This document shows, piece after piece, positions 1 through 7,849 of a DNA stretch of 42,744 nucleotides. A program made the position numbers and the translations under genes. Source of the stretch: Chloroflexota bacterium (lineage in GTDB: Bacteria > Chloroflexota > Anaerolineae > Anaerolineales > UBA11858); NCBI GenBank assembly GCA_018263575.1, contig JAANWX010000058.1, positions 1 through 42,744 of the forward strand, given 5' to 3'. Under the pieces are notes generated by a model. The model was not told the origin of the DNA and ran no database searches. It was given only the letters and a program-made list of their open reading frames with translations. How positions within the stretch are numbered: position 1 is the stretch's first letter; each line of letters begins with the position of its first letter.

Positions 1-179
1 CGTTTCCGCTTTTTCGCGTCAGTAGTGGCCACCACGCTGTACATCTGCAAATTGGAGGAGGTGGAGGCCCGCTGCCCGGCAGCAACGATATCCTCCACCA
101 TCTCACGGGAGACGGATTTAGGCTGGTAGTCGCGAACGGAACCATGCTGATGAATTTGCTCAATGGTGGGGGTGGTCAT
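1..179 (-). CDS. Nitroreductase-family flavoprotein, N-terminal part
   Basis: Too short for the ORF track. Reading the minus strand from ATG at 179 gives MTTPTIEQIHQHGSVRDYQP, then a stretch containing RASTSSNLQMYSVV. The 'H-x-S-[VI]-R-x-[YF]' start and the 'A-S-T-S-S-N-L-Q' segment are typical of the FMN-binding N-terminus of the nitroreductase (NfsA/Frp-like) family, which reduces nitro compounds, quinones or flavins with NAD(P)H in the cytoplasm. About 59 codons are visible; the gene runs off the window. A good Shine-Dalgarno (TAAGGAG, 185-191 on the plus strand as CTCCTTA) precedes the ATG. That site is one of the direct repeats flanking a MITE-like element, so the promoter may have been displaced. 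The exact substrate cannot be told. Confidence 0.8.
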   Translation of the reverse strand, partial: MTTPTIEQIHQHGSVRDYQPKSVSREMVEDIVAAGQRASTSSNLQMYSVVATTDAKKRK

Positions 180-184
180 TTCTG

Positions 185-385
185 CTCCTTACTCAAAGTC
201 ATTAAGTTAAGGATGATGTCATTTCGAACGAAGTGAGAAATCTTTCCGTCGCAAGTAAATGGTAGACTGAAACTAAGATTTCTCCTAATTCAGCCTGTAT
301 TTGGCTGAAACATCGGCGGCAATCGTGCCGAAACCTCGTCGAAATGACATGATTAGTTGCCTAACTTAACGACATCGCCTCCTTA
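185..385. mobile_element. Candidate MITE with imperfect inverted arms (family 2)
   Basis: The left arm GTCATTAAGTTAAGG.. (198 on), continuing to TGATGTCATTTCGA, matches the reverse complement of the right end, where TCGAAATGACAT and CCTAACTTAACGAC end near 373. The stretch is bracketed by the 7-mer CTCCTTA at 185-191 and 379-385, a possible target-site duplication. The left copy doubles as the Shine-Dalgarno of the nitroreductase gene. It has no coding capacity. It is not related in sequence to the family-1 MITEs, but a 7-bp duplication would match them. Exact ends are uncertain. Confidence 0.45.
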
Positions 386-400
386 GTTTTTTAGTGAATA

Positions 401-824
401 TCAGCCGCGTTTTCCGCCCTGAAGCTCGTCTTGTAATTTCTCAAGGGCGTCCCATTCTTCTGTGGCGGCTAATTGTGCCTGCTCCGCCCAAGTTGATGGA
501 TTACCCAAGCGGAGACCTGCTTCTTGCAGAATGGCTTTTAGCGGTAATTGCTCAAAATGGTAGTGGTCTGTAGTCGAGATTTTCGCGAAGCCACACGGTG
601 TTGCCCACAGGGCATGCACAGCACACCCATTTGGTGTACCCGAAGGGGTACCATCTCGCGCCCACGGGGTCACGTTGTGCGCCTGGCCACAGGCCCGCAC
701 GGCGCGGCGTAGAAACCCCGGCTACACCACCAGCATATTGAGCAGGCACTTTTAGCGCTTCTAACTCGGTGCCAGCAAGTTGCGCAAAAGTGGTTATTCC
801 CGCAGCAGTGAATAAATGTATCAT
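401..824 (-). pseudogene. Helix-hairpin-helix (DUF4332-like) small protein, interrupted by a MITE
   Basis: The 5' part (start ATG at 824) reads MIHLFTAAGITTFAQLAGTE then LEALK; the 3' part resumes after the insertion as AILQEAGLRLGNPSTWAEQA and ends at 401 after ..DELQGGKRG. Removing the MITE (543-749) and one copy of its 7-bp target duplication restores one 69-codon frame, MIHLF..EALK|AILQE..GGKRG. This matches the 'GITTFAQLA...ILxxAGLR...W.EQAxLAAxGxWxxLxxLQDxLxGG' pattern of HHH/DUF4332-like proteins, which I take to be nucleic-acid-binding. The insertion adds 214 bp and shifts the frame, so the two ORF-track entries (552-824, 401-700) are halves of one broken gene read into transposon DNA. 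The start lies 6 bp beyond the stop of the pRiA4b-like gene, so it was the last gene of that operon. Confidence 0.85.
543..749 (-). mobile_element. MITE family 1, copy 1 (207 bp)
   Basis: Flanked by the 7-bp target duplication TTTTAGC (536-542 and 750-756). In gene orientation the element begins GTGCCTGCTCAATATGCTGG and ends CCATTTTGAGCAATTACC. The ends form an imperfect terminal inverted repeat with core TGCTCAAxATG. The same ends bound copy 2 (32097-32284), which has its own, different 7-bp duplication. There is no transposase; the apparent ORF through it is incidental. Compared with copies 2 and 3 it lacks a 23-bp internal module. Confidence 0.9.
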
Positions 825-830
825 CCAATT

Positions 831-2060
831 TTATCCCCAGCGCGGATATTGTTCCGGAGATTCTCCTTTTTCTTCAAGAAGCGTGTCCTCAGAAATATCC
901 ATGTCAGGGTCAACTTTTTCCAATTTTACCTCAAATTTCCAATCATCCCCAAAATCGAACCAGTAAATCATAATTTGCCCAGGCTGAAGAGGGACATCAC
1001 CGATTTGAACTTCGTCAGCGCTAGGCCCTCTATCCATGTATGGGTGACAAATTTCATTGGTAGTTCCAAGATTATTTTTATAGGAGAACTGGTACAAATG
1101 ATCATGATCAAATTCCACAGATTCGAGAATAGCGCTAGCTAAGATACTCATTGGTTGTTCTGCGGGGATAGCAATCCTCCGCCATATTTTTCCCAAAGAT
1201 ACCTTGAACACATGAGCGCCTTCACGAAATGTCCATTTTTCAACCTCTCCGAGGTGGTTTACCCATTCGGGAAAATACGGGGCGCAACCGGGTTGAAATA
1301 TTCCAAATGAATCCCTTTCTTCTCCCGAGTAGGGAAGGATAATCTCTATGTTTTCAGCAATTATGTGCGCCAATAACATAAAAAGCGCCTTGCCAAATGG
1401 CGTGAAATAAATTCGCTCAATTTGCCAGCCTTCCCCTTTAATGGGGGGCGCGCTTTTCACGTCGATGATCCCAAACAAACGCAACAAGCCCAGATTATAT
1501 TTTTCGATAAAGAAATGGTCCTCAAATCTCTCGCCCGAAACACCCTCTGCTGGGATTTGGGTGAGAAAATACATTGAAGTAGACAAATGTCTAGGAAAGT
1601 CTCCAATTATGTGCCGCTCTCCAAGAATATCAGGATATCCGCGCAGCAGCCAGGTTTCTAAAAGCGAAAAATAGCGCTCTGTGGGATTGAAGGCGTCCCA
1701 AGTTGCTTTCATATCTTTGTTAATGCGCAAATATGACTTGCTCCCTGCCGCCTCAAGATGGGTCAGCCCAGACGCTCGAAGCAGGAGGTATAGCCCCCAA
1801 ATGGGAGGGAAGGATCTTGGCTGCGGCCGCGTCAGCCCGTGCTCAATGGTATTTTCCAAGAGAGCGTTAAGTTCGGGCAAGAGAGAGTAAGGTAAATTTC
1901 CTTTCTTGGTGATTCTTAAGCCCTCTTCCTGGATATAGGTCAAGAAAGCCTCGAAGTCTTTTAATATCGTTCCGGGTCCGCTATTAGGGTCAATCGTCGT
2001 ATTTTCTAAAATTTGCTTGTGCTGGGCCGTAAATTCTAACTCGTTAAATGCGTAAAACAT
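831..2060 (-). CDS. Plasmid pRiA4b ORF-3-like (PRiA4_ORF3) family protein
   Basis: A 409-residue soluble protein. The C-terminal third has the family signature: 'KIWRRIAIPAEQPMSILASA' (about 290-310) and then the conserved 'YWFDFGDDWKFEVKLEKV' near 370-387, which resembles the usual 'YxYDFGDxWxHxIxLE' core. The first ~270 residues are a family-specific N-terminal region that I cannot assign. The biochemical role of this family is unknown. The start is supported by AAGGAG 6 bp upstream. It lies 9 bp after the DUF4760-like gene and 6 bp before the broken HHH gene, so the three form an operon. The link to DNA (HHH neighbour, plasmid-named family) is suggestive only. Confidence 0.85.
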   Translation of the reverse strand: MFYAFNELEFTAQHKQILENTTIDPNSGPGTILKDFEAFLTYIQEEGLRITKKGNLPYSLLPELNALLENTIEHGLTRPQPRSFPPIWGLYLLLRASGLTHLEAAGSKSYLRINKDMKATWDAFNPTERYFSLLETWLLRGYPDILGERHIIGDFPRHLSTSMYFLTQIPAEGVSGERFEDHFFIEKYNLGLLRLFGIIDVKSAPPIKGEGWQIERIYFTPFGKALFMLLAHIIAENIEIILPYSGEERDSFGIFQPGCAPYFPEWVNHLGEVEKWTFREGAHVFKVSLGKIWRRIAIPAEQPMSILASAILESVEFDHDHLYQFSYKNNLGTTNEICHPYMDRGPSADEVQIGDVPLQPGQIMIYWFDFGDDWKFEVKLEKVDPDMDISEDTLLEEKGESPEQYPRWG

Positions 2061-2069
2061 GTTGTCTCC

Positions 2070-2714
2070 TTATAAAGCGTCCTCAACCCAGGTGATCTTC
2101 GCCTCGGGTAAGTTCTCTTTTCGCCAGGCGACGCACCCCTCAGCGAGTTCTTGCGCTTGTTGGTAATAATCGGGTTCCTTACGGCGCCGGCGCTCATAGG
2201 CCACATATGGCCCCAACTTAGCCCAGGCTTTCACGATCATGGGATTCATCCAGGGCATGATCACTTCATCGGGTATCCAATTTCCTTGCGCCAAAAACGC
2301 TACCCGGTCAAGAGAGTTTAAAACCGTCTTGATGTAGCCCTTATCTTCCTCCGACAAGGACGAGAAATCTTTTTCAGGCGCAGGGTCATCCGGCAAATTT
2401 TGGAAAACCCAGCGCCGGGCAGCGATGCTTTCTTTGGAGTTGAGTTCTTCGAATAAGCGATCCGTAATTTCAAGATGACGCAGGGCGGCTTGTTCGTTCA
2501 ACTCCCGGTACGCCAAATACCCGCCTCCCAGGAGGGCGGCCGCTGTCACTGCCCCGGAGAAGGCTTCCACCATGTTCAAGTACTGGGCTGGAAGTCCTAC
2601 CAAACGCAAAAATAAATAGAGAAAAAGCAAGCCAAATAGCCAAACAATAAGGCCCGCGATTGTGATTAAAATTGTTTTGAGCAAATCTTGGGTTTCTTCG
2701 CTTAGGGAGTTCAT
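2070..2714 (-). CDS. Membrane-anchored DUF4760-like protein
   Basis: The 214-residue product starts MNSLSEETQDLLKTILITIA. It has two hydrophobic segments (about 12-37 and 50-67) and then a soluble helical region with 'DRLFEELNSKESIAARRWVF' and 'LNSLDRVAFLAQGNWIPDEV'. This layout, a TM hairpin followed by a cytosolic helical domain in which a conserved Trp/Pro segment precedes a long helix, resembles DUF4760 and similar proteins of unknown function. It is the first gene of the operon with the pRiA4b-like protein. The upstream spacer contains strong palindromes. Confidence 0.7.
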   Translation of the reverse strand: MNSLSEETQDLLKTILITIAGLIVWLFGLLFLYLFLRLVGLPAQYLNMVEAFSGAVTAAALLGGGYLAYRELNEQAALRHLEITDRLFEELNSKESIAARRWVFQNLPDDPAPEKDFSSLSEEDKGYIKTVLNSLDRVAFLAQGNWIPDEVIMPWMNPMIVKAWAKLGPYVAYERRRRKEPDYYQQAQELAEGCVAWRKENLPEAKITWVEDAL

Positions 2715-2746
2715 AATTCCTTCCTCGTAACCATTCCTTTATGTAG

Positions 2747-2870
2747 GACGAATTGGTAATTCGTCTGTCGAGATGCCATCTCGACCTACATTTTCTAGGC
2801 GAATTGGTAATTCGCCTAGGCAAGGTGTAACTTTGCACCGAGATTACCATCTCGACCTACATTTTTGGGG
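2747..2870. repeat. Cluster of palindromic REP-like units
   Basis: Three near-perfect hairpins in a row: GACGAATTGGTAATTCGTC (2747-2765), GTCGAGATGCCATCTCGAC (2767-2785), and a CTAGGCGAATTGG..CGCCTAG stem (2795-2819). These are followed by GGTGTAACTTTGCACC (2824-2839) and a second ATCTCGACCTACATTTT. The words 'GAATTGGTAATTC' and 'ATCTCGACCTACATTTT' each occur twice, so the block looks like two diverged copies of one compound unit. It separates nrdJ from the DUF4760-like gene and may act as an mRNA processing or termination region. Confidence 0.7.
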
Positions 2871-2893
2871 AGGGTAGTGGATCATTCCCTTCC

Positions 2894-5800
2894 CTAACAC
2901 TCACTATACCCACACGAATAACACTTGCGGCAGCCTTCTTCGTTGACCAGGGTCGCTTGGCCACAATCGGGGCAAAGATCGCCAATTTTGATGTCTGCAC
3001 CTCGCGGCTTTTCTAAAGTCTCCGAACTATGATCGGGGGTGGAGAAGTCGGCGAAAGCGGGCCTATCCGCTGTATTATTTAAATACTCCCTTAGCACTTG
3101 AGCAACACCGTCTGGTAAAGAATGTACCCGGTTCGAGCCAAACCCCATCGGCCGCCTTCCCCCAATGCCCAAAAGCTGTCTGACGATCTCTCCCATCCGT
3201 TCGCGGGGAGAGATGGGCGAAGAAAGCCGCAAGATATACGACAAAGAGCGCCCAATGGCTTCAGAAACAGCCGCCGTATCAGAACCAGCTTTGGCGGTAT
3301 TGACGAAAACCTCAAAAGGCTGGCGGTTGCCGTTTTCGTTGATGGTCACAAAAGTCTTTCCCAAGGGCGTCTCGATGTTGTAAGTTGAACCCATCAGCCG
3401 CTGGGGACGAGGTTTTTTGCTTTCGTTCCAGATGCGCACTTCTTCCTCATCTTTTGTAGGGGCATCCGCATTCGTCTCTAAAACAACTTTTTCACGCGAG
3501 CCGGTCACATAGACCGTAAGTCCCTTGCAGCCTAATTCCCAGGCTTTTTGATAGGCCTCGGCCACATCCTCAGGTTGGGCCCCAGCGGGGAAATTGATGG
3601 TCTTAGAAATGCTGTTATCGACAAAAGCCTGTAAAGCAGCCTGGGTGCGAACATGCTCCTCGGCGGTGATGTCTTGGGCAACCACAAAGGTCTCACGCAT
3701 CTCAGCGGGGAGGTCTTCGATGCCCTGGCAAGTTCCACGCTCTACCACTTGCTCCACGATCGTCTGGCGGGTCTCCTCTTCTAGGCCGGACTCTACCAAG
3801 GCAGCTTCGAAAAGGGGGCTGGTATAGGTTAGCTGGAGGTCTTGGCCGTTATCTTCCACGTGACGGGTGTAGGCCAGGGCAAAGACAGGTTCACATCCAT
3901 ACCCTTCACAACCAGAGACCGTGCCCGTCGTTCCGGTGGGGGCAATGGTGGTTTGGGCGGCGTTGCGGATGCCGTGCTCGGCAATGCCCCGGGTGATCGT
4001 GTCCCAGTCCAGGTGGGGGCGTCCCCAATCGCTCCGGTGGGGGAGGAGGGGGACGGGGGCCGGCCAGGTCACCGTTTGGGGATCGTAAACGCTCCCCCGG
4101 ATGGCGGGGAAGGCCCCACGATCCCCCGCCAGTTTGACGCTAGTGAGCATGGTGTGGTACCGGACGAATTCCATCACCTGGGAGGCGAACTCTTGCCCGG
4201 CCTCCGACCCGTATCCCACCCCCACCCGGAACATGAGGTCACCCAAGCCCATGATGCCTAAACCAATCCGCCTGGCCTGGTGGGCCGATTCCTCCAATTT
4301 TGGAACAGCCGGAACGTAAGCGTTGGCGTCCACCACATCATCCAGAAAATAGGTCGCCAGCTCTACGCTTTTTTGTAATTTCTCCCAATCGACGTTTCCA
4401 TCCTCCGTGGCGTGCTGGGCCAGGTTGACGGAGCCTAAGCAGCAATTCTCATAGGGGCCTAGGAACTGCTCTCCGCAATTATGCACAACCAAACCATTGG
4501 CCACAAAGGAATGTGTGTCTGGCTGTTGTAAATCGTAGACCATTTCTTTGCCATCTGGCTCCACCTCTAACACAGTTGCAGTGAATGTTTCTTGATAAGG
4601 GCCGCGAACCATGCGATTGAGATAATCCACAACTTGATCTTGTTTAGTTTGGGTTAGAAACCCAATTTCATTGGTAAAACTAATTAAATTGGTTTTGCTG
4701 ATCGCTAGATCATGTTGTGCCAAGCAATAATATTCTTTTACGCCCCCTTTTCCGTCAGGTAACATCCGAAAACCTGCTGAACGCCTTTCCTCGTAAATTT
4801 TGCTCGCTATACCAAAATTAAGCAATAATTTTTGAACATTTTTCAACAACGGTAAATGACTAGAACTCAAGCGTACAGAACAACCCTTATTTCCCCCATC
4901 GTTGACTTGCCCATCAGCGGTAAACAATGCTTGTAAAAATCCGCGCTGGATTTCCTCACTTCCTGAGAAAACTGCTTCTGGGACAATGAGTTTATCTTCT
5001 GTCAGACCATAACTTTCAGCCCATGTCCTTAACCGTGCAGAAGAAACACGCGCCTCATTGCGTTCGACGATATTTACAATACCAACAGGATAATGGCGGC
5101 TTTGCTGTTCTGGCCTATCCACCAAATCTGTGACTATCTCTGAAAAAGCAGGTGCAAGTTCACTTTTTTCATCGCCAAAGAAAGATAAAACAGCACGCAC
5201 AATATTAATTGTACCATCGCCTACCAACCAACCTAAAACACGCCCTTCTTCCAGTGTTCCCTCATCCCCAAAACCACCTCTACGGTTGAAAATATGAACT
5301 TTGTCATTAGGTTTTAAATGCTGTGCTTCAATCCATCCATGCTCCGTCATTACCTGGTGATCTGCTGTTAACCTTAGCTCATAACCCTCGCGCAGCGTCA
5401 AACGATAAACATCCTTGATCCCTGTTTCAACAACAGCCGTTGAGGGTAACAGTGTATCCTTCCCAAAACGGCCATCGGTCGCTACCCGCAAAGGCACGCC
5501 TTTTTTAGCAAGATCAACTGCCCGTTGTAAACCATTTTCTGTATAGATAAGCGTTTCACCAGTTACGCAAGGATTCGTAGCCTTTAACCTATAAAGATGC
5601 GGGACCGGATTATCGCGATTAGCGGTATCCAAGAACAAGACGCCCGGCTCACCGTTGTGGTGAGCTTGTTCCACGATTTTTTGGAACAGCTCGCGGGCGG
5701 GGAGGGTTTTGTAGACCACGATGGGAATTCCAGCTTCTTCCGCTTCTTCTAATGTGCCATGAAACCCTCGGTAAGTGGGGTCTTTCACATCCGGGAAACG

Positions 5801-7849
5801 CAATTCCCACACATCATCATTTTCAACCGCTTCCATGAAGGCGTCGGTGATTCCTATGGAAATGTTGAAATTGGTGATGGCGTTCTCGCTGGTTTTGCAG
5901 GCGATGAAGTCCTCTATGTCGGGGTGGTCAACGCGCAGGACGGCCATATTGGCTCCACGACGAGTATTATGAGTCACTATCCCATTGGCAAGATAAGTAT
6001 GGTTATCATCTACCTCAAGGTCAAGGGTCAAAGCAGGTTCAACTTCTTCAACCGTGTTAACCTCAAGAAACCATTGTGATTCCACGGGAAGAGCGTTATC
6101 AGCGAAGTCTCGATACTGGTTTTCTAGTTGTCTGTATGCCGAAAGCGTCAGATGTCGGTTCCCACGTAAGTAACGCAAAAGTCTTTTTCGTAAAGTTGGT
6201 TCGGTAGAGCGAAAATTCTTCCCAGTTCCACGTCCTTTAGAATCAATTTGAGGGAGGGTAATAGCATCCAAAACAGGCTGAATCCACCATTTTGGCTGGG
6301 GTAAAATATAGCTTTTCTCTCGGGAGAAATCGGGTTGATGTGTGTAGCAAACCATAAAACGGCTGCCTTCATCACATCCGATGTGTTGCTGCCAGACATC
6401 TAAAGCCATGTGAGAACGCAGGCGTACAAGCCACTGAGGGTGTTCCCCAAGACGTTCACTTTCGGCGTGTTGACGAATGGAGACTGGCGCTCCCAACCCA
6501 ATGAGCAGCATAGCCACTTCTTCCGCTAACCGATAGGAGGTCGTATTCAACTGAGGATAATTATGTGAGAGTGCGCCATCGGCCTCGAACAATCCGCGCA
6601 AATACGCTCCTACGATGTTTGGAGGGCTTTGACGAATCAGGCGGGGAACAAAAACATTTGTGCTGCTTGGTTTTTCTAATCCATTGATGAGCAAGAAATC
6701 TTTGATTGCCCTGTTATCTATTACCAAAGTGATTGAATCATCATTGTCTTTTTGTTGATGATGAAAACGCACACCGGGAAAAAGTTCCTCAAGAATTTTG
6801 GGTAACTCTTCCATCAAATACGAATCATGGCTGATACTAAATCCAATTCGATGATCATCATCCGAGCTTGCCACAAACCCATCTCCGGCAAGGTAGCCGA
6901 GCAGAAAAGCTAATGTTTCATCTAGAACAGAGGGGAAGGCCGGCATAACTTGATTGCCATGTTGGCGTGTTGGTTTCCGTAAAGCCTGTAATTTACCCTT
7001 GTGCTGGCCTAAAATCGTCAAGATCGAATCGCCGGGTCGCAATTCGCTCAATGGTCGCCAAGCAGGGCCTTCTTTGCTCATCACTTTGACTTTGTGGTCA
7101 GGGGTTCCGCTTAAAGTGATGCCCTGGCGCGTTGAGACTTGTAAGACAGCATCTACCCCATTGTTGTATCCTCTAGGGGAGAATCGAGCGCCTTCATCTG
7201 TCGGGACAGATAGGTTATGTTCTTGCCATCCGGGAATTTTTGGGTCTACTATTTCATCTAAATACAAAAGCCCGCTACCGGTAAAAACCAATGTCTCTGG
7301 GACAAGACAACCTCCCTGGGCGATTTCCCCAAAGGCCTGGTCATACACGTGGAGGAAGCCTACAGGGCCGGTGGCGTGCCCAGCGGAGGTTTTGATGAGG
7401 TCGCCCCGGGGCCGAAGCTGGGAGAAGGAAAACCCATTTCCGCCCCCTGTTTGCTGGATGAGGGCCGCGTTGCGCAAGGTCTGGAAGATGCCATCCTCCC
7501 GGCGGCCCATATCGTCGGTGAGGGGGAGAACGAAACAAGCCGCTAATTGGCCCAAAGGTGTGCCCGCTCCGGTGAAGGTAGGGGAGTTGGGCAAGAAGCG
7601 TTTCGAGGCTAAGAGGTCGTAGAAATGTGCCGCTTTCTCGTGAACATTTTCTCCCCATTTCTCTTCCTCTTTGGCGATGTGGTAAGCTACCCGCCAAAAA
7701 GTGTCCTCGACTTCTTCGATTGGCTCTCCATCATCATTACGACGTAAATAACGCCGTTTGAAGACCTGGTAAGCGTTGTCCGAAAGCTTGACTTTCTTAA
7801 CGCCTTCAGGGAGGGGAGGGGTTGTGTATTTCTCGTTGTTGTCCACCAT
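2894..7849 (-). CDS. nrdJ: Adenosylcobalamin-dependent (class II) ribonucleotide reductase with two inteins
   Basis: The 1651-residue precursor reduces ribonucleotides to deoxyribonucleotides using a B12-derived radical; it is cytoplasmic. The extein (839 residues once both inteins are removed) has the class II signatures: 'QLAACFVLPL' with C105, 'GGGNGFSFSQLRP' (about 135-147), 'QGG|TRRGANMAVLRVDHPD', 'ATNP|CGEQFLGPYENC', and a C-terminal Cys-rich tail CPDCGQATLVNEEGCRKCYS that reaches the terminal Cys. By comparison with Thermotoga NrdJ, C1125 of NP-CGE is the thiyl-radical residue and C105/C1136 are the disulfide pair. Intein 1 occupies residues 181-628 and intein 2 residues 761-1124. AGGAG lies 6 bp before the ATG. 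No other nrd gene is present. Confidence 0.97.
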   Translation of the reverse strand: MVDNNEKYTTPPLPEGVKKVKLSDNAYQVFKRRYLRRNDDGEPIEEVEDTFWRVAYHIAKEEEKWGENVHEKAAHFYDLLASKRFLPNSPTFTGAGTPLGQLAACFVLPLTDDMGRREDGIFQTLRNAALIQQTGGGNGFSFSQLRPRGDLIKTSAGHATGPVGFLHVYDQAFGEIAQGGCLVPETLVFTGSGLLYLDEIVDPKIPGWQEHNLSVPTDEGARFSPRGYNNGVDAVLQVSTRQGITLSGTPDHKVKVMSKEGPAWRPLSELRPGDSILTILGQHKGKLQALRKPTRQHGNQVMPAFPSVLDETLAFLLGYLAGDGFVASSDDDHRIGFSISHDSYLMEELPKILEELFPGVRFHHQQKDNDDSITLVIDNRAIKDFLLINGLEKPSSTNVFVPRLIRQSPPNIVGAYLRGLFEADGALSHNYPQLNTTSYRLAEEVAMLLIGLGAPVSIRQHAESERLGEHPQWLVRLRSHMALDVWQQHIGCDEGSRFMVCYTHQPDFSREKSYILPQPKWWIQPVLDAITLPQIDSKGRGTGKNFRSTEPTLRKRLLRYLRGNRHLTLSAYRQLENQYRDFADNALPVESQWFLEVNTVEEVEPALTLDLEVDDNHTYLANGIVTHNTRRGANMAVLRVDHPDIEDFIACKTSENAITNFNISIGITDAFMEAVENDDVWELRFPDVKDPTYRGFHGTLEEAEEAGIPIVVYKTLPARELFQKIVEQAHHNGEPGVLFLDTANRDNPVPHLYRLKATNPCVTGETLIYTENGLQRAVDLAKKGVPLRVATDGRFGKDTLLPSTAVVETGIKDVYRLTLREGYELRLTADHQVMTEHGWIEAQHLKPNDKVHIFNRRGGFGDEGTLEEGRVLGWLVGDGTINIVRAVLSFFGDEKSELAPAFSEIVTDLVDRPEQQSRHYPVGIVNIVERNEARVSSARLRTWAESYGLTEDKLIVPEAVFSGSEEIQRGFLQALFTADGQVNDGGNKGCSVRLSSSHLPLLKNVQKLLLNFGIASKIYEERRSAGFRMLPDGKGGVKEYYCLAQHDLAISKTNLISFTNEIGFLTQTKQDQVVDYLNRMVRGPYQETFTATVLEVEPDGKEMVYDLQQPDTHSFVANGLVVHNCGEQFLGPYENCCLGSVNLAQHATEDGNVDWEKLQKSVELATYFLDDVVDANAYVPAVPKLEESAHQARRIGLGIMGLGDLMFRVGVGYGSEAGQEFASQVMEFVRYHTMLTSVKLAGDRGAFPAIRGSVYDPQTVTWPAPVPLLPHRSDWGRPHLDWDTITRGIAEHGIRNAAQTTIAPTGTTGTVSGCEGYGCEPVFALAYTRHVEDNGQDLQLTYTSPLFEAALVESGLEEETRQTIVEQVVERGTCQGIEDLPAEMRETFVVAQDITAEEHVRTQAALQAFVDNSISKTINFPAGAQPEDVAEAYQKAWELGCKGLTVYVTGSREKVVLETNADAPTKDEEEVRIWNESKKPRPQRLMGSTYNIETPLGKTFVTINENGNRQPFEVFVNTAKAGSDTAAVSEAIGRSLSYILRLSSPISPRERMGEIVRQLLGIGGRRPMGFGSNRVHSLPDGVAQVLREYLNNTADRPAFADFSTPDHSSETLEKPRGADIKIGDLCPDCGQATLVNEEGCRKCYSCGYSEC
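4478..5569 (-). other. Intein 2 of NrdJ (364 residues, LAGLIDADG type)
   Basis: Residues 761-1124. Block A begins CVTGETLIYTENG; block B is 'LTADHQVMT' (827-835). The LAGLIDADG helices are 'VLGWLVGDGT' (871-880) and 'LQALFTADGQ' (972-981). The end is 'HSFVANGLVVHN', and the +1 residue is Cys1125. Splicing gives ATNP-CGEQ. The DNA is visibly more AT-rich than the flanking extein (runs such as AAGCAATAATATTCTTTTA against GGGGACGGGGGCCGG), which suggests later arrival. The insertion point is directly before the presumed catalytic thiyl Cys. Confidence 0.95.
5966..7309 (-). other. Intein 1 of NrdJ (448 residues, LAGLIDADG type)
   Basis: Residues 181-628. Block A begins CLVPETLVFTGSG; block B is 'GTPDHKVKV' (248-256). 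The two LAGLIDADG helices are 'LLGYLAGDGF' (316-325) and 'LRGLFEADGA' (417-426). Blocks F/G are 'HTYLANGIVTHN'. The penultimate His and terminal Asn needed for splicing are present. The +1 extein residue is Thr629, so splicing rebuilds QGG-TRRGANM, the normal NrdJ sequence. Both splicing and endonuclease motifs look intact. Confidence 0.95.

Noticed and set aside
552-824. ORF 552-824 and ORF 42497-42721 share ~35 residues (QRDPVGARWYPFGYTK...), looking like a conserved protein
   Set aside because: The shared part is MITE DNA read in the same frame by chance of orientation; it has no start or ribosome site of its own, and copy 2 does not keep the frame.
3842-4261. Plus-strand ORF of 139 aa and many others inside nrdJ, rpoB, rluB and the glycosyltransferase
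   Set aside because: They are antisense shadows of clear coding regions in GC-rich DNA, with no family resemblance.
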